64,000 nucleotides of DNA from Meandrina meandrites (GCA_963693305.1 OY855904.1:47364561-47428560), one strand, 5' to 3'. Positions 1 through 11,579 are shown, numbered from the stretch's first letter. Made by a program: numbers and translations. The notes: a model not told the origin generated them from the sequence alone.

Positions 1-1
1 T

Positions 2-1260
2 CCGCGAAAGAATACGTCCTTTAATCTTCACAAATTTCGCCAGGAGAAACAGAAGGAAGGTGAGACTGTAGCACAATTCGCCACACGCTTACGCCAGTTA
101 GCCGCTCTTTGTGATTTTCCCGATGACAGCATCGATAGTTTTATCCGTGATCAACTCATTGATAATTGTTTGTCAAAGAAACTGCGAACAAAGATAATGC
201 GTTGGATATTGCTCAAGCAATGGAAGCTTCAGAAAGTCAATCGCGACAGATCGTCGAGGATAATCAATTCGCCGTGTACGCCGTTGGTCGACAAAATCGT
301 GGAAGAAACCAGCCTCAACACCAACGACATAGCCAGAAACGACCGAATCAGGCTAAACCGACGGCAAAGCAATGCACTCGCTGTGGGATCAAAGGTCACT
401 CCGCCGATGATTGTCGTTGTTCACGCGGCGTGGGGGGGGGGGGGGGTGGGGGGCAAACCGATGTTAATTCACCACGTGGACGTCAACTCAACAATGAAAC
501 TCCTCGCAGGAACACTGTACGTTGTGTTAATGAACACACTTCACAACCGTTGCGTGACTCACGCCAAGACTTCGATTCCGACAGTGACGACGTCTACACA
601 GATGAATATGCCTTCGCTCTCCAAGACAGCGCCGATATCTCTCCTGTCACGATTAACGGGATAACTGTTGGAGTCATCATAGACTCAGGAGCATCATGTA
701 ACATCATTAATTCCGCCGTAGCGAATCAACTTCGTGACATTGGATCCACATTTAACAAGTGCCGACGCCGTATTCACCCCTATGAATCACCTCCACTTGT
801 GTGCAAAGAGTATCTGACCGCTAATGTTCGCATCCATGGAGTCAAACCCGTATCCGCCGATTTCCTTGTAGTCCCAGGCACGGCTCCATCGCTGTTGGGA
901 AAAGCAACCGCCCAGCACCTTGGCATCCTTAAAGTGGGCGTCAATCACGTCTCTCAATCCAATGAGCCCTCATCTCCTGACAAGTTTTTTGCTAAGTACC
1001 CAGGCCTGTGCGAGAGTATCGGGTGTCTGAAGGATACTGAAGTGATGCTGCACATCGACAAATCTATTCCTCCTGTTGCTAGCAAACATAGCCGCACCCC
1101 ATTCCACATGCGTGACAAAGTCGCTAGTGAGATTGAACACTTAGAGAAACAAGGAGTTATCGAGAAGATATCAGGCCCGACAGAATGGGTTTCAAGGATC
1201 GTCACACCTCCCAAGCCAAAGATCAGAGCCCCGGTGAGATCCGACTCTGTGTTGACATGA
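2..1260 (+). pseudogene. gag-protease-RT N-terminus of Ty3/gypsy element
   Basis: The first ~190 bases read as a gag matrix/capsid segment in one frame (GETVAQFATRLRQLAALC), and the protein then continues in another frame, so gag is frameshifted. A CCHC zinc knuckle (CTRCGIKGHSADDC) binds RNA in this family. A poly-G tract at 431-453 follows it and probably arose by slippage. Next comes an aspartic protease with the catalytic DSG (VIIDSGASCNII), then the start of reverse transcriptase (EIEHLEKQGVIEKI). The open frame from 166 ends at 1260, where the RT continues in a different frame. Domain identity is clear; the gene cannot encode an intact polyprotein. Confidence 0.88.
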
Positions 1261-2099
1261 GGGATGCTAATCAAGCAATCTTTAGGACCAGGCACATCAC
1301 TCCCACAATCGACGAGTTAACCACAGATCTGAACGGTGCAACCGTCTTAAGTAACCTAGATCTTCGTTCCGGTTATAATCAGTTGCTACTACACCCTTCA
1401 TGCAGATACATCACTACAACACATCTTGGACTTTACCAGTACAAGAGATTGAGTTTCGGTATCAATGCCGCCGCCGAAATCTTCCAACACACGATCCAGA
1501 CAGTGATAGCCGACATCCCAGGTGCCAAGAACATCAGCGATGACATCGTGGTGTATGGCAAGAACCAAAGCGAACACGACCGAGTGCTAGATCAAACCCT
1601 ACAGAGGCTTCACCAGTCAGTCCTAACCGTCAATCCACAGAAGTGTGAATTCAACAAACCCAGTATCGAGTTCTTTGGCCACATCTTCTCCAAAGATGGC
1701 ATAGCCCCAGCCCCTACCAAGGTGCAAGCGCTTCATGACGCAGTTGAATCCCGGAACCAGACTGAACTCCCCTCCTTTCTCGGCATGGATCAATACAGTG
1801 CCCGATTCATGCAAGACTTCGCAACCATAACCGAGCCCCTGCGCCAACTAACAAGAAGTCAGACACCGTGGACATGGGGCAGACCACAAGCCGAATCTTT
1901 CGAAAAGGTCAAGACCGCCATGTCAGAAGTTACAGCAATGCCGAACTTCTCCCCCGACAAACCGACCAAGATCCTAGTAGATGCGAGTCCCGTTGGCATC
2001 GCTGGAATCCTTACTCAAGATGACCGAGCTATCGCTTACGGTAGCCGAGCACTCAGTGATGTCGAAACCCGTTACTCACAACAGAGCGCGAAGCACTAG
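1185..2099 (+). pseudogene. Ty3/gypsy reverse transcriptase and RNase H start
   Basis: This frame holds the RT palm: RLCVDMRDANQAI, the motif A region LDLRSGYNQLLLHP, LSFGINAAAEIFQ, and the catalytic ISDDIVVYG. FFGHIFSKDGI marks the thumb/connection, and the RNase H domain begins at KILVDASPVGIAGIL with its first catalytic Asp. The frame overlaps the preceding one by about 75 bases, which I read as a frameshift in a dead copy rather than a designed join. RNase H is lost from this frame at 2099 and continues in another. Confidence 0.88.
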
Positions 2100-2861
2100 C
2101 AGTCGTATGGGCATGCGAGCACTTTGACATCTACGTACGTGGCGCACCCTTTCAAGTCCTAACGGATCACAAGCCGCTTGTCCACATCTGGCAGAAGCCA
2201 AACCCTCCATTACGCATTGCAAGATGGGGACTAAGGCTACAACCTTACGATGTTACCAATGAGTACCGGCCCGGGCACGACAATCCAGCAGATTACATGT
2301 TAAGGCACCCCGCGAAGCAGAACATTTTGAAGAGTCGGGAAGACTCCATTGTGGCCCCCAGGCCAACGCCCAAGCGAAAACCTTCAACAAACCAATGATG
2401 AAAGCAATCCGGGCAGCTCACTGACTCACATGCAAGGTGCCAGCTGGATAAATGCTTTGCATCAATTTCTGCGTGCGTGCAGGTGCTCACCACACAGCAC
2501 CACAACCTTCACACCGTACTACCTCCTATTTGGGCGCGAACTGCAAACCAAACTACCTCAGATTGGTTTACCTCCACACCCCGATGACAGGCTCGTCCGT
2601 CATCAAGACTCACTAGCCAAGCGTTTAATGAAACATCATTTCGACCATCACACACATGCACAAAAGTCGTCTTTTCAAGTCGGTGACATTGTCCTCGTGA
2701 GACAACGCAAAGCCAACAAGCTTTCAACTCCGTTTGATCCACACCAACTAGTGGTCGCAGATAAGAAGGGCTCCATGATCACAACCAAGAGGGATGGTGA
2801 AGCTACTATCACACGGAACGTGTCCATGTTTCATCGTTTGCCTCATGCTTCACACACTTAG
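2100..2861 (+). pseudogene. RNase H end joined to integrase C-terminus, internally deleted
   Basis: Bases 2100-2345 encode the end of RNase H and the connection in shifted frames (FQVLTDHKPLVHIWQK, then EYRPGHDNPADYM). From about 2380 the sequence is already the far end of integrase (LHQFLRACRCSPHSTT, TPYYLLFGRELQTKLPQ), followed by the C-terminal domain (FQVGDIVLVRQRKANKL). The zinc-binding and catalytic core expected between them is missing, so an internal deletion lies near 2350. The 2349-2861 frame encodes 170 residues. Confidence 0.8.
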
Positions 2862-3199
2862 CCTATCCTGCCGGATCTACAAGAGGATGTTATTGTCCCG
2901 ACCCAGCAGAACAGAGGAGAGAAACCTGATGATGTACCAAAGTCAGTTCCTGAAAGACCCAAGAGAGTAATAGCGAGACCTAAGAGACTGATTGAGGAAC
3001 TATAAAACCTACAGAAACTTAATTTCTGAACGAGAACTTTGAAGGAAATAACAACTTCAAATAAGAAGTTCAAAGACTCACTTCAGTTGCTTAGAAAGTT
3101 TCTCGAACTTTGTGAACTGTTAGTTTATTAGATGTTAACGTTCCTTTTGTTCAACACACTCGTTTTATCTCATGTTCACTTTTATTTAAGCTGTTTTCC

Positions 3200-3213
3200 A
3201 AGGTTGAGAGGGA
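3200..3213 (+). promoter_or_regulatory. Polypurine tract
   Basis: A purine-rich stretch (AAGGTTGAGAGGGA) lies directly against the LTR start. In LTR retrotransposons this primes plus-strand DNA synthesis. Confidence 0.65.
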
Positions 3214-3340
3214 TGTAATAATTAGATTTCCCCCAGCATGCTCTAGGAATCTTCATAAAATCCCGGAACACATGTTCTGTAAGCAATGGCTGATTAGTCA
3301 GTTGTGTTCAGCAATAAACCGTTATCAAACCAGTATTACA
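3214..3340 (+). repeat. 3' LTR of the Ty3/gypsy element
   Basis: The 127-bp segment starts TGTAATA and ends TATTACA, a perfect 7-bp terminal inverted repeat of TG...CA type. It follows a polypurine tract and contains AATAAA at 3312. It is short for an LTR but within the family range. The DNA to its right is LINE coding sequence. The 5' LTR for comparison is outside the window. Confidence 0.75.
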
Positions 3341-4243
3341 ATTCCGTCTCCCTAGGGTGAAGAAATATTTTGCCGGTTTTTTACCCTGCTCAGTCCATTT
3401 TGTTTTTGAACGAACAATTGAGCCCTTGCCCCTATTTTCGTAGATAAGACAAAGTTCATGTTTCAACTGGAAATATTCCGCTTGCAAAGAATTTACCTGG
3501 CCACTGTCGACACTATTAGAAATGAGTTGGTCTAAATCGCCTAATCTCTTTTGAAGATCCTTTTCTTTTCTACGGAGATTTTTATGCCTTGTTTTTGGCA
3601 TAAAGGATTGTAAAGCTTCCCAGTTCCATTTTGACTAGTTCCCATTTCAGTTTTTTGTCTTTTTGTCCAGCATATTTTTCACTAATAGAAGAATAGCTTT
3701 CTCTAATCAAAATTACATATCCTTTATCGTCCAAGAGAGAGTTACTAAATTTCCATAGTCCTGGGCCTCTTCTATTATTAGAACACTGAACTTTAAGTTT
3801 TACTGCTTTATGATCTGGAGCATTAGAGACCAAAGTTTCTATCTGTTCAACCGAATGGATCGGATGTTGTGGTAATAGAAAGAAGTTGAGGCGCGAACAT
3901 AGTTTAAGCGCTTTTGGTTCGTACGTGTAACTTTTTTTATTCGCGGATGTTTCGCTCTGAAGACATCCACTAGATCACGTTCCTCCATGATCGTCACCAA
4001 TTGTTCCCTAGAGGCGGTAGGTTCCATAGGCTTCCACCTTTTTTAACAATGAAATATTCCAATCACCACCAATTAGAAGATTGATGTCAGTGTTGGACAT
4101 CAAAAATGTGCTTAAATTATGTAAAAAAAGCTTGTTGTTGGCGTTGGTCATTTGGGGCATTAACATTGCACAAAGAAAGTTTGCTTTCTTTGAAATTCAA
4201 GTCAATCGAGACGAGTCTGCCAGTTTGGTCTTTGCGAATGTTA
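3308..4243 (-). pseudogene. LINE ORF2 remnant: endonuclease end and RT N-terminus
   Basis: Short open stretches in different frames include DLNFKESKLSLCNVNAPND and RSKTKWTEQGKKPAKYFF. They fit the apurinic-type endonuclease and the segment before the RT palm of Tx1/L1 LINEs. The coding ends at the LTR border near 3341; the frame runs 33 bases into the LTR by chance. Confidence 0.6.
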
Positions 4244-4850
4244 TCAAAGGTGTAGTTTAGTGAGGGGATCAATAGAATACAAACACCTTTTTTTCACCTT
4301 TACTATGTAGTGATCCGTGTGAAAAGAAAATGTCACCTCCCCACCAATACCATATATTTTAAGGGCGTGTTTACGCGTGTATTGGTCGAGGCCATCTTGT
4401 TGACCGTAGAGCTCATTGATATTGCGTTCCTGGTCTTTGACTTTCTTCTTTAATGAATCCACAGACTGTTTTAACTTGTCGTTGTCCTCGAGTGCCTTGT
4501 TTTAAGCTTTCTTTAGGGAGCTTATTTCGGTTGAATGTTTGTCGAAAGATTTCAACTCGGTGATTTCAGCCGCCATTCTCCGGTTTTTCGTTCGCATACC
4601 GAGAAGCGTTTGCTGGACTCCTACAAGTAGGCTCTTTATTTCTCCAAGACCTGTTTCTTCCTCTTCTTCTTCTGACTCAGTGGCGCCTTCCTCCTTATTG
4701 TTTTCATCTAAATTTGCCTCACATGCCGCCATGTTTTGCTTCTTGGCGATACTTTTCTCCCCTTCAATCGAACCCGTGCCGCTTCTTTTGTGTTTCTTTC
4801 CCTTGTTGGACATGAATACCGTTTTGTTTAGAGAAAGATTCGCAGTTTGT
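3341..4850 (-). mobile_element. Tx1/L1-like LINE fragment (ORF1, endonuclease, start of RT)
   Basis: Reading leftwards on the minus strand there is an ORF1-like protein (4813-4244), endonuclease remnants in several frames (about 4240-3600), then the start of the RT region (KTKWTEQGKKPAKYFFTLGRR). It stops where the gypsy LTR begins. The copy is full of frameshifts and stops. Classification as Tx1/L1-like rests on the ORF1 coiled coil followed by QYTRKHALKIYGI and on the E-G-K-P-x-K-(Y/F)-FF motif. Confidence 0.7.
4244..4813 (-). pseudogene. LINE ORF1-like RNA-binding protein remnant
   Basis: The first segment (4813-4502) has a basic N-terminus, an acidic run of glutamates and a helical, coiled-coil-like end. 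After a stop the next segment (4462-4244) continues the coil (MDSLKKKVKDQERNINEL) and enters the start of an RRM-like region (QYTRKHALKIYGIGGEV). This matches the coiled-coil plus RRM plan of L1/Tx1 ORF1 proteins, which coat the element RNA. Stops and frame changes show it is dead. Confidence 0.6.
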
Positions 4851-4926
4851 TAATCTAAGAAGAGGACGGGAAAAAGGTCGCCGCTTACGGAATACGTCCG
4901 GCCTCTTCGGTGGTGCGCATGCTCTC

Positions 4927-5047
4927 CACGGACGGACGGATGGACGAATGGATGGGTGGATGGGTGGATGGACGGACGGACGGACGGATGGATGGATGTA
5001 TGGATGGACGGATGGATGGATGTTTGGATGTATGGATAGATGGACGG

Positions 5048-5083
<36 letters not shown>

Positions 5084-5096
5084 ACGGATGAATGGC

Positions 5097-5131
<35 letters not shown>

Positions 5132-5164
5132 ATGGATGGATGGATGGATGGACGGATGAATGGC

Positions 5165-5199
<35 letters not shown>

Positions 5200-5326
5200 A
5201 TGGATGGATGGATGGACGGATGGATGGATGAATGGATGGATAGACGGATGGATGGATGGATGGATGGACGGATGGACGTATGGATGGTTTGATGGATGGA
5301 TCGATAGATGGATCGATAGATGGATC

Positions 5327-5375
<49 letters not shown>

Positions 5376-5394
5376 TAGTTAGATAGATAGATAG

Positions 5395-5489
<95 letters not shown>

Positions 5490-5490
5490 T
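4927..5490. repeat. (GGAT)n then (GATA)n microsatellite
   Basis: A run of GGAT-type tetranucleotides with GGAC variants (about 4927-5310) passes into pure GATA repeats (about 5320-5490). Long open frames over it (DGWMDG or SIYLSIYLS repeats) are products of the repeat, not genes. It truncates the 3' coding end of the neighbouring L2/CR1-like LINE. Confidence 0.95.
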
Positions 5491-7183
5491 AATTTGTTCT
5501 GCATTTGGGCAGTTCTAGGTCGTAATTTGAAGATCTCAGACCGTAATTGTTTAAGGCGTTATTAGAAGTGAACATTTCGGTAAGGTATGGAGGTGCCAGA
5601 CCGTTAACGATTTTAAACATCATAATGGCCTTGTGAAATTGTCTCATGGAATTTAACTGAGTCCAGCCTAATTACTCAAAAACTTCTCCAGAAGGCTTAC
5701 TATAAGCAGCACCAGTAACAATACGAGCCGCGCTATTTTGAAGCCTTTGGAGACTATTACTTAATGTGTCACCTATTGAGTCCCAGACAAGACAACAATT
5801 ACTGAAATAAGGCTCAATAATTGACCGATATAAAGTATCGATGTTCTCAGTATTTAGAAAAGGTTTAACCTTTTTCAGTATTCGTAAGTTGGAGGACACT
5901 TTTTGCTTTACACTTTGCAAGTGACCTTCCCATGTCAGGTTGTTATCAATAGTGACACCTAGGCATTTAGTGGACTCTACTTGCCTAACATCCGTATTAG
6001 ACAAGGAAAGTTCTATGTTACCGTCAAGAGCGGCAATTCTTTGTCTAGACCCTATTAACATAAAATCAGTCTTTAACAAATTAAGAGTAAGTTTGTTGAC
6101 ATTAAGCCAGGCGGCAATTTCATTAAGATCATTACTTATTTTATTTTGCAAAACAGGTAGACTGCAACTTGTGAAAGTTAAGTTTGTGTCGTCGGCGAAC
6201 AATCTCGCTGTTCCGTATCCTAAGCATTTTGGCATATCATTAACGTAAATCAAAAACAACAGAGGTCCTAAAATGGACCCTTGAGGTACCCCACAGGAGA
6301 TTGTCTTAGTAGAAGAGACAACGCCGTTAACACAACACACTTGCTGTCTGTCTGCAAGATAAGACTGAAACCAATGTAGAGTAATGCCTTCAAAACCGTA
6401 AAATTCCAATTTCTTAAGAAGAATCTTGTGGTCAACGGTATCGAAGGCCTTTTTTAGGTCTAGAAATAGGACTCCATTAACCATGCCCCTATCTATATTA
6501 AAACACCAATTATTCGTCATGTCAAGTAGGGCAGACACGGTTGAGTGGAGCGACCTGAACCCCGATTGGCGAGAATAAAGCAATTTATTATTACTAAGGT
6601 GACGGTAAATTTGTTCGAAGATAATTCTTTCAAAAACACGAGCAATGCTTGGTAAAACCGATATAGGTCTATAGTTATTAGCATCGCATTTCTCGCCGGA
6701 TTTAAACAGCGGACAGACCTTTGCAACCTTCCAATCGCTAGGAAATTCACCCGAGGTGATGGAAAAGTTAAAAAGATCAGTTAAGCTCTTGTAAATAACA
6801 GGTGCGGCTAATTTCAAAATTTTATTTGAAATTTTGTCAAGGCCAGTAGCCTTCGCAATTTTGACTGAATTTAATAACTTTAAGACCTTGGGGGGACTGA
6901 TATTTTTAAACTGAAAACTCGCAGAATGTTTTGTAAGGTAATCTTCGGGCTTTTTGTTGATTTGATCAGATGGGATTTCAGAAGCAAGTCTCGGACCCAT
7001 GGTCGTGAAGTGGCAATTTAAGAAGTCTGCAATCTCCTCAGGTCTTGTTAGAGTCGCCGAATCTGTCTTTAGCTCACTAACCATTATACTGTCAGACTGT
7101 TTTCCCATTAAATCATTCAGAATTTTCCCTCTGATCACCTGAAGCCTCTTCGATTTGCTTTTTATAAAAACTTTTTTTCGCAT
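5491..7183 (-). pseudogene. LINE reverse transcriptase (L2/CR1-like)
   Basis: An open frame of 503 residues covers the whole RT: GLDKISNKILKLAAP, NNYRPISVLPSIARVFERII, the motif A region FLDLKKAFDTVDH, GVPQGSILGPLLFLIYVNDM, and the catalytic LFADDTNL. After an in-frame stop at 5672-5674 the protein continues in the same frame ([18 protein letters not shown]) until the microsatellite at about 5490. It would copy element RNA at a nicked target site. RT core residues are intact, but the stop and lost 3' end suggest a dead copy. Confidence 0.9.
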
Positions 7184-7189
7184 GCCTAA

Positions 7190-7613
7190 TCTCCTTATTA
7201 GCCAAATTCCTTTGTTGTCTGTAAGCTGCCCAGTCCTCTGGGGAGCAGCTTTTTGAAGCCTTTTTCTTCAGCCAATCACGCTTAAACATAACTTGTTAAA
7301 CGTTGGAATTTAGCCAAGGAGACGGTTTATTACGAATTTTGACAATAAGGCAAGGCGTATGTTTGTCGACCACACCAATAAATACTTCTTTCCACGCAGA
7401 CCAGGCGTCATTGACATTTTGAAAATTGGCAATTAATGGCCACGTTGAATTAATCAAGTCGCTTTTAAATTTGCTTTCATTAAAATGTCTAAAATGTCTT
7501 GTCTCGATTAACCGTGGCTGCCCTCTTGGAATACCAATCTTTCTGACGGCGTAAATAAGGTTGTGATCACTAATTGAGAGAGGGTAAACCCCCGAGTGGC
7601 TTAGACTTTCGAC
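7190..7613 (-). pseudogene. LINE endonuclease end and linker, first part
   Basis: This holds the end of the endonuclease domain (DHNLIYAVRKIGIPRGQPR) and the linker towards RT (AYRQQRNLANKEIRHAKK), with several frame breaks. It is continuous with 9139-9766 once the intervening transposon is recognised. Confidence 0.7.
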
Positions 7614-9138
7614 GGGATGTTACTAAAACGGGGAATGGGGAATAGGGAATGGGGAATGGGATGATTCCGGGGAATGGGAAATAAAAATGGGAATTTGAAA
7701 AAAAAAATTAAAAAATATATATATATATATTTTTAAATTGAAAAAATAAAAATACAATACAATAATAATAATAAGATATATGTCAAATAAAAAAGAAAAC
7801 AAATTAAAAAAATGAAATAGAAAATAAATAAATGGGAAATAGTGGTCAGCGTTTACCAACACTATTCGGAGTCGGCGTAATACGATTTTTCGACTGCACG
7901 TGGTTGCTAGAAGGTACGCACAAGGAAGAGCTCTCGAGATGGAAGGTAAGAGTTGTGAACTTGATTATTTGTTAATTTTTTTAAGGTTAAGAGTTTATAT
8001 CAGACTAAATTAAAACGAATATTGATCTTTAGGCAACGGAGAGGACCGTGTGGAAGTTGTCGTTATCGTTAGGTGAGTAAAAGTTCGTTTCATTTTTGTG
8101 TAAGATTATAGTTGTGCGCGGGAATGAAAACCAAATGTTTAATAAGCTTATCAGGGCCGTAGCGAGTAAAAGGGAAACCGAGCCACTTGCCATGGTAGAA
8201 ATCTTGAATTTATAGATTTTTCATACCTCTTTAAGGAGGCAATGCATTACGAGTAAAAACAAAAACATGAAAGACGTGTTTCTTTATGATACCTAAAAAT
8301 GGCGCGCCTTTGGCGCTACTCAGTTGCCTTGGCTATATATTCGCCTCGGTTATGGCTACAAGCCTGAGCTTATACGATTTAAGGCACGATTCCGACTTCA
8401 TATTTGACATGAGCTGAATGGAATTTGAATTTAGCCCAATTTATTTACACCGACCGAAACAATTCAAATGCCGCACTAATACATGAGCTTCGCTATTAAC
8501 GATTGTTTTCGTTCTCTCGCGAGTTTTTAGCGACTCTGACGTTTTATCAGATGTCGAAGAGACTTCAAGCGATCCGGAGCCAATGTTGGAAGCAAGCGAT
8601 CGTACAAGTGCTGCAGATTTTAAGGTAAGGTAAAGTTGTTAGGTTATTAAAACGTCAAGCGTGACGATCCAAACTTTCACACGCTAATTGGCCCTAGGGT
8701 GAATAAAAATTTATATCACTCGTTTCTTTTGCAACCTCCAGACCCGCCGCGTTTTCGTCTTCACTACCTTTGGTCAGCTGCTTTGATGCTGTCCAAGAGG
8801 TTTGCGACTTCTGATAACGAGATTGAGAATACCCGGTAAAATTTCCCTCGTTACTTTCTAAACTTCAGGTAGTGAATTGCTCCTTGTGTTCGACAATCCC
8901 CTTCTTTTAGATTTGCCGCAGAATGTTTCACAAAACTTTTCTACGAAAATCGCCGCTGAATTTTTTTAATTTTATTTTATTTATTCTCTATTTCATTTTT
9001 TAATTTGTTTTCTTTATTTTCAATTTAAAAAAATAGATTTTGTTAATTTTTTTTTCAAATTCCCATTTCAATTTCCCATTCCCCGGAATCATCCCATTCC
9101 CCATTCCCCATTCCCCATTCCCGTTTTAGTAACATCCC
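7614..9138. mobile_element. 1525-bp DNA transposon with TIRs, 7-bp TSD
   Basis: The ends are inverted copies beginning GGGATGTTACTAAAACGGG, followed by reiterated GGGAATG-type repeats and a GGATGATTCCGGGGAATGGG block on each side. The flanks carry a 7-bp direct duplication TTTCGAC at 7607-7613 and 9139-9145. The host LINE endonuclease reads through on both sides, so the insertion is exact. No transposase is visible, so it looks non-autonomous, but it keeps three exon-like segments. I cannot name the superfamily; the 7-bp duplication limits the choice. Confidence 0.88.
7939..8624 (+). other. Three exon-like segments inside the DNA transposon
   Basis: ATGGAAG at 7939-7945 is followed by a GTAAG donor. 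A 40-base segment at 8033-8072 is bordered by an AG acceptor and a GTGAGT donor. A 94-base segment at 8531-8624 is bordered by AG and GTAAGG. The phases agree (1, 2, 0), and the spliced frame stays open for about 46 codons, ending in an acidic Ser/Glu-rich stretch. I infer the leftover 5' exons of a parent transposon gene or a captured host gene start. Function unknown. Confidence 0.4.
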
Positions 9139-9766
9139 TTTCGACGCTATTTGTAATAACTAAATCAATCAGAGTCTTTGTCTTAGGAGTAACCCTTGAA
9201 GGTTCATTTAAAACTTGCATGAATTGAAAATTAATCAACACATCTAAAAGATGTTTGATGTGATCCTCTAGTGGATCACACAGAAAATTACAATTCAAAT
9301 CACCAAGTAAATAAACCTTCTTGTATTTCGAGTCAGCTTTTGCCAAAAATGATTCGAAACTTTCGAAATATTCTAAAGGAAGTTTGGGTGGCCGATACCA
9401 TGAAGCAAAAATAAATGGTTACGAGTTCGATTTTTGAATTTCAAGGACGATCATTTCAAGATTTTCATCCTCGAAATCAAGCATTCTACTAAAATTTATA
9501 GAATGTCGTAAATAAACACAAACTCCTCCACCAAACTTATTTCTATCTCTACGTATGAGGGTGCACCCTGGTAAATTGAGCAGCCCGTCACAATCTGCAC
9601 TTTCTAGTTTCGTTTCATTAATGGCAAGAATGTCTAGGGGCTGCCCAACCATCAGAGCCCTAAGCTCGTCAATATGCTTGCAAAGAGAATTGATATTTAA
9701 CGAACCCATTTTAAAACCCCTCATACTAGAGGCAAAATCGTCAAAAGGCCTTATTTTATCTAGCAA
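9139..9766 (-). pseudogene. LINE apurinic-type endonuclease, N-terminal part
   Basis: From 9766 the frame reads MGSLNINSLCKHIDELRALM, LDILAINETKLES and GGGVCVYLRHSINF, the N-terminal motifs of the EEP endonuclease (N, and catalytic E in NETKL). The second piece (9346-9146) has VYLLGDLNCNFL, the G-D-x-N catalytic motif, and TLIDLVITNS. The enzyme would nick target DNA to prime reverse transcription. The frame is broken between the two pieces (about 9419-9346) and by the transposon. Confidence 0.8.
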
Positions 9767-9929
9767 ACTACCGGCATCGGGTTGACTTCAATTAGAGTTT
9801 AAACACTTTCTAAAGTTACCTACTAAGTCGTAAACGCCTTTTCGCTTTAGATGAAGCCCTCCGGTGTTGAGATGTTGGTCATTAATATTGTCATTGCAAA
9901 TAAAATCCAAACCATTTGTATTTTTCAGG

Positions 9930-10640
9930 TCGCTTAGCGAGTAACAACCGGAAATCTCGTGAAAACAGTTACTTTTCTCACTCGCTTAAAGTTAAGCGAG
10001 TCGGCAAACTTCAATGCAATTCTCATTAAATTTAAGCCACCAAACCAGGTCGCTTAAGCGAGTCGGCAATTAATTTCTGCCAATGAAAAGCAACTTGCGG
10101 TCATTCATCTGAGAACGCTGTCAAATCGGAAATAGAACACGCATTCTTTTTTATGCCTCTTGGGAATTTAGTGTTGAGCAAAACTCGTCTGATCTTTTAA
10201 TTTTAGTTCAGTGCATCTTCCAACTCCAGAAACAAGTCCTGTATGAATTTTCTGTTGCAAGCCGCCACAAAGCAAGAGATACTCGCTTTGCCACTGGAAT
10301 CGCTCGTCGCATGTTCATGCCATGTCGTAGTAGATTTGGTCTAACTAAAATTGCAAACAAACTGGAACATATTCCTGGAGATACGGAAGTGTTCTCGCCA
10401 AATAAAGCGCATAAACACACTAATGAAAAGAAGAAGCGAAGACGCACATGCGAGCTTCGTCGGCATCTCCCGCCATTATTCAAATTGATTTAGTTGCGCT
10501 GCTGCCCTCCTCAAGTTACTTAAATCTCACTCATGAAACCACCTATCATTTTTAAGTCGCTTAACGATGTCTGTAAACAAAGCACATTCAGGAATGTTAA
10601 GCGAGACAATCGGTGTCGTGAAAACACGGCCAATATGTCC
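9930..10640. repeat. Non-autonomous insert rich in CGCTTAAGCGAG palindromes
   Basis: This interval interrupts the LINE between endonuclease and ORF1. It contains repeated AAGCGAG/CTCGCTTA motifs in both orientations. Its two ends carry similar direct sequences starting CAGG and ending TCGTGAAAACA (about 9937-9975 and 10590-10625). Exact borders and target duplication are not clear to me. Open frames inside are not convincing. Confidence 0.5.
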
Positions 10641-10649
10641 TAATTGCCT

Positions 10650-11560
10650 TGTTGGTTTCTTCGACAGTCTTTTTTAAGGATCTGTCATCGGCCCTTTGGA
10701 TGATCGATGAAATAGAAATACTGGTCGAGGGTTGATTGTTCTTGATAACCTCAACAACACCAGCGATCTTCTTCTATATATCCTTCGGCCGGTCATCGCG
10801 TAAATTATTTGTATCAACGTGAAGAACAATTTTATCAGGTTTCCGCTGTAAAACGGGCTTGATGTAATCGTTCATATCTTGAACAGTAGCTCCGGGGAAA
10901 CAATGAGCGGAGACATCAAACTTCCTGGACAACTTACGTGGCTGTATGAATTTAATCATTGAATCACCTACCACGGCGACTTTCTCTCTCGGCCTCGATG
11001 ATGACAAATCTTGATTAGGAGAGGTGTTTTCACTGGAAGCTCCACTTTTGCTTTACACGAGTCCATCCAGCGTCATCACCCTTCGCTGCTACCTGCTCTT
11101 CTTGTTGAGTAGTACGTTCGCGAGAAGAATCTTGACTATGATTAAAATCTTCCTTCAGCAACCTTAGCGTGGTCAGGAGGCTGTCCCTCTCTTCTTCGAG
11201 AACCTTAACTTTATCAAGCAGATCTTGATACGAAGGAGCCATGTTGTTATCAGCAACCTTGGCTTTTAAGATGCCAAACTCTTTTGATAAATCAGCAATA
11301 GCAGCCGTGTTTCGTTTGCAGTTTAAACAACATTGTTTATTACTATTAGGTGGCACATCTACCAACACGTTTGAATCATTAGCTTGAATAGCAATGCTGT
11401 CTCTATCATCTTCTATGGAGTCGACAGCTCTATCCTCGCTCTCCAACACAGCTTCGGCGCCATCTTCACCGTTATCACTCGGCTGATCAAAGCTGACCTC
11501 GTCCGTCGTCGGTTGAGAAATAGATGAGATGATCCTTTCCTTAACTTGAGACTGTAGCAT
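10650..11560 (-). pseudogene. LINE ORF1: coiled coil and SGNH-esterase-like domain
   Basis: The upstream piece (11560-11030, 176 residues) has an acidic region, a Cys pair (CLNCKRN) and a coiled coil. The downstream piece (11007-10774) reads KVAVVGDSMIKFIQPRKLS and FPGATVQDMNDYIKPVLQ, the blocks of the GDSL/SGNH esterase in CR1/L2 ORF1; the expected HxGTNDL block appears as LHVDTNNL. The role of this esterase is not settled; lipid or RNP interaction has been proposed for the family. A frame break separates the pieces. Confidence 0.75.
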
Positions 11561-11579
11561 TCCTTGTACATTAAGTGTT

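Larger units (their letters stand above)
1..3340 (+). mobile_element. Ty3/gypsy LTR retrotransposon, 3' part, decayed
   Basis: The order gag zinc knuckle, aspartic protease, reverse transcriptase, RNase H, integrase C-terminus and 3' LTR is that of a Ty3/gypsy element. The 5' LTR and start of gag lie outside the window. Coding is broken by frameshifts near 190, 1185-1260 and 2095, and most of the integrase core is missing near 2350. The right end abuts LINE coding sequence in the opposite orientation, so this element inserted into an older LINE. It is a dead copy. Confidence 0.9.

Noticed and set aside
4850..5647. Long open frames of SIYLSIYLS and DGWMDG repeats on both strands
   Set aside because: They are translations of (GATA)n and (GGAT)n microsatellites; only the first ~55 residues of the minus frame are LINE protein.
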